The notes under the pieces: model-generated
Database searches by the model: none
What the model was told of the DNA's origin: nothing
Seen by the model: only the letters and a program-made list of their open reading frames with translations
Translations under genes and position numbers: made by a program
Origin: Mycobacterium scrofulaceum
Lineage (GTDB): Bacteria; Actinomycetota; Actinomycetes; Mycobacteriales; Mycobacteriaceae
Length of the DNA: 34,152 nt
NCBI RefSeq assembly: GCF_002086735.1
Contig: NZ_MVIJ01000050.1
Location: 1 to 34,152, forward strand
Direction of reading: 5' to 3'
In this document: piece by piece, positions 32,281 through 34,152 of the stretch
Position numbering within the stretch: position 1 is the stretch's first letter
Layout: each line of letters begins with the position of its first letter

Positions 32281-33333
32281 ATGGTTGTTGTTGGAGCCGA
32301 TGTACACAAGCGCACCCACACGTTTGTCGCGGTCGACGAGGTCGGGCGCAAGATCGGCGAGAAGGTCGTCAAAGCCGTGACCGCGGGCCATGGCGAGGCG
32401 GTGATGTGGGCTCGGGAGCGCTTCGGCGCCGATGTGGTGTGGGCGATCGAGGATTGCCGGCATCTGTCGGCCCGGTTGGAGCGTGACCTGATGGGCTTTG
32501 GTCAGTCGGTGGTGCGGGTGCCGCCGAAGCTGATGGCCCAAACTCGGGCTAGCGCGCGTACGCGGGGCAAGTCTGACCCGATCGATGCGCTTGCCGTTGC
32601 GCGGGGATTCTTGCGTGAACCCGATCTGCCGGTCGCCTCGCATGACGAGGTGTCACGTGAGTTGAAGTTATTAGTGGATCGCCGGGAAGTCCTTGTGGCG
32701 CAACGCACGGCGACGATTAACCGGTTGTTGTGGCGGGTGCACGAACTTGATCCCGAACGCGCCCCGAAGTCGCGTTCGTTGGATCTGGCCAAGCACCGCC
32801 GCATCCTGGGTGACTGGCTAGACACCGTGCCCGGGTTGGTAGCCGAGTTGGCTCGTGACGAGCTGGCTGATATCAGCCGGCTCACCGAAACGATCAACGC
32901 CTTGGCCAAGCGGATCGGACAGCGAGTTCGCCACGTCGCCCCGGTGCTGCTTTCTCTTCCGGGCTGCGGGGAGCTGACCGCGGCCAAACTAGTCGGCGAG
33001 ACCGCCGGCGTGACCCGGTTTAAAAGCGCGGCTGCCTTCGCACGTCATGCCGGAGTGGCGCCTGTCCCGGTGTGGTCGGGAAACACTGCCGGCCGGGTCC
33101 GGATGACCCGATCGGGCAACCGCCAACTCAACGCCGCCCTGCACCGGATCGCCGTCACCCAGATCCGCCTCGACGGCCTCGGACAGGCCTACTACCGCAA
33201 GCGGCTCACCGAGCGTGATTCCACCGCTGAAGCTTTACGTTGCCTCAAACACCGCATTAGCCGCGTCGTCTTTCATCACCTGCGAACCGACGAACAAAAC
33301 CGTCAACAGCCTTGCCACCCGGCAGCGGCTTGA
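32281..33333 (+). CDS. IS110-family recombinase/transposase
   Basis: 350 residues from the ATG at 32281, preceded by AAGGAGG; an upstream GTG at 32230 is in the leader and is not favoured. The N-terminal RuvC-like DEDD domain shows D7, E57, D99 and D102 (GADVHK, AIEDC, KSDPIDALAVAR). A coiled coil lies in the middle (about 120-215). The C-terminal Transposase_20 domain includes LLSLPGCGELTAAKLVGE and GVAPVPVWSG, with S266 at the position of the catalytic serine, and RSGNRQLN. The enzyme is apparently complete and works with a bridge RNA in related elements. Confidence 0.95.
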   Translation: MVVVGADVHKRTHTFVAVDEVGRKIGEKVVKAVTAGHGEAVMWARERFGADVVWAIEDCRHLSARLERDLMGFGQSVVRVPPKLMAQTRASARTRGKSDPIDALAVARGFLREPDLPVASHDEVSRELKLLVDRREVLVAQRTATINRLLWRVHELDPERAPKSRSLDLAKHRRILGDWLDTVPGLVAELARDELADISRLTETINALAKRIGQRVRHVAPVLLSLPGCGELTAAKLVGETAGVTRFKSAAAFARHAGVAPVPVWSGNTAGRVRMTRSGNRQLNAALHRIAVTQIRLDGLGQAYYRKRLTERDSTAEALRCLKHRISRVVFHHLRTDEQNRQQPCHPAAA

Positions 33334-33343
33334 CATAGGAGAA

Positions 33344-33500
33344 ACGTGTGGCGCCACAGCGCCACGCCGCACGGCACGGGCGAGATCCGCAGGTGCGTCC
33401 ACGTCGCTGCCAGCCAGGCGTCGTCGTGGCGATTACGTACCCAGACCCTCGACAAGTCATAGGGGTCGTGGTGCACTTCCACCGCCAGTTGTGGGCATCG
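33344..33500 (-). pseudogene. Mu/TniA-type transposase, Mu-C domain fragment (right of IS110 insertion)
   Basis: The minus strand reads AVEVHHDPYDLSRVWVRN, then WLAATWTHL and GVALWRHT, the core of the Mu-transposase C-terminal beta-barrel (V-x-x-DP-x-DLS-x-V-x-V). The frame runs to the IS110 border at about 33345. Upstream of about 33500 the frame is no longer recognisable, so only this piece and the tail at 31825-32028 remain. The catalytic domain is absent from this window. Confidence 0.7.
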
Positions 33501-34152
33501 ACATTGTGCGCGCCGTCGCAGACGCTCCCGACTCGGCATCGCCGATTGATGCCGTCGCTGCCCTGTCGGCCTCGAAGCCAGACTCTCGTACTTTGAGCCC
33601 ATCACCCAGTCGGCGGCGCGCCAATGCCAGGCTGTTATTACTGCCAACACGGGGCTTCAGGAGCGGGACTAAGCAAGTATTCCGGCCTCGCCGCAGGGAT
33701 AGCCGATGCGTTGTGCTAACGCGGCGTGGGCGGCCTAACCGCGAATCTGACTGCAATGGCAGGAGTCGCGGTTTTCGAGGTCGCCGTCGAAGGAAGGCTG
33801 GATCGACAGCACCGATGGCCGCGACCTTGCAAAACACATCCGCGAGTCATGCCGCAAACTCAAGGCGCTGGCCTCGGGTGGCTGACCTGCGCAATGGGCC
33901 TATACCGGCATGTCGGCCTAGAAACGCAGCCGCTGGCACGACGTCGATGGATGCAACTCGACCTGCGTGGCGCCGCCGAGCAAAGCGACTCCCGCCCCGA
34001 TCATTTAATTCTGCGGCCACTAACGACGGTCAAGGTTAGCAATACGATGGAAATGAATATGCGCGGTTACCGGTTAGTTTCCCGTGAGTTCAGCCGGATT
34101 GAAGCGATTTCAGTTGGAACCCACGGCCTTTCGGCTGTGAAGGTTCATAACT
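33501..34152. other. Terminal stretch without a supported gene
   Basis: Long plus- and minus-strand frames cross this stretch but are Arg-rich shadows without domains. The short plus-strand segment WIDSTDGRDLAKHIRESCRKLKALASGG (about 33795-33880) looks protein-like but ends in a stop and matches nothing I recognise. Probably decayed mobile DNA. Confidence 0.4.

Larger units (their letters stand above)
32030..33345 (+). mobile_element. IS110-family insertion sequence
   Basis: About 1.3 kb, consisting of a 250-base leader and a single recombinase gene. There are no terminal inverted repeats, as usual for IS110. The right end is near 33341-33345, where the interrupted transposase remnant resumes; the left end lies between about 32015 and 32040 and cannot be fixed by eye. 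The gene order, with the leader upstream of the transposase, is that of the IS110 subgroup rather than IS1111. Confidence 0.8.

Noticed and set aside
33215..34039. Long plus-strand open frame of 274 residues overlapping the IS110 gene end
   Set aside because: Arg/Ser/Pro-rich composition of a shadow frame in GC-rich DNA, with its first part inside the real transposase gene in another frame.

Overview
The window reads as a mycobacterial chromosome segment (Mycobacterium or a close relative): high GC, a complete yrbE-mce operon with two Mce-associated genes, TIGR00027-type SAM methyltransferases, a [3Fe-4S] ferredoxin of the kind common in mycobacteria, and frequent GTG/TTG starts. No rRNA, tRNA or CRISPR array was seen.

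Region 1 (1-9320) is a catabolic gene cluster. A ferredoxin (minus strand) diverges from a tight plus-strand run: acyl-CoA-dehydrogenase-fold flavin monooxygenase, two NTF2/SnoaL-fold proteins, a VOC (extradiol dioxygenase-like) protein, an SDR dehydrogenase, Rieske oxygenase alpha and beta subunits, a YceI-like lipid-binding protein and a fumarylacetoacetate-hydrolase-family enzyme. Two TetR regulators of the same subfamily flank the cluster; the left one has lost its N-terminus. A decayed flavin reductase lies just upstream of the monooxygenase. The set fits ring hydroxylation (Rieske), dehydrogenation (SDR), ring cleavage (VOC) and hydrolysis (FAH family) of an aromatic or polycyclic substrate; the substrate itself cannot be read from sequence.

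Region 2 (9320-10883) is about 1.5 kb without a convincing gene. It ends in a promoter-like element and a leader before the Mce operon.

Region 3 (10884-21483) is a complete Mce lipid-import operon: yrbEA, yrbEB, mceA to mceF and two Mce-associated membrane protein genes, almost all joined by 4-base start/stop overlaps. The ATPase (MceG) is not here, as usual. Its position beside the catabolic cluster suggests, but does not prove, uptake coupled to degradation.

Region 4 (21484-34152) is an accessory island: an orphan ParB-like protein, a small zinc-ribbon protein, a frameshifted hypothetical gene, three toxin-antitoxin-like loci (an unusual divergent RelE-like/AbrB-like pair, Phd/RelE, and RES/Xre), a pentapeptide-repeat protein, a frameshifted methyltransferase with a truncated tandem copy, a RES-toxin remnant, and an IS110-family element inserted in the remains of a Mu/TniA-type transposase gene. 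The leader of the IS110 element folds into two stem-loops that resemble a bridge RNA, with short guide-like matches to the element's own ends and right flank. Several strong palindromes in this region are not explained by any gene.
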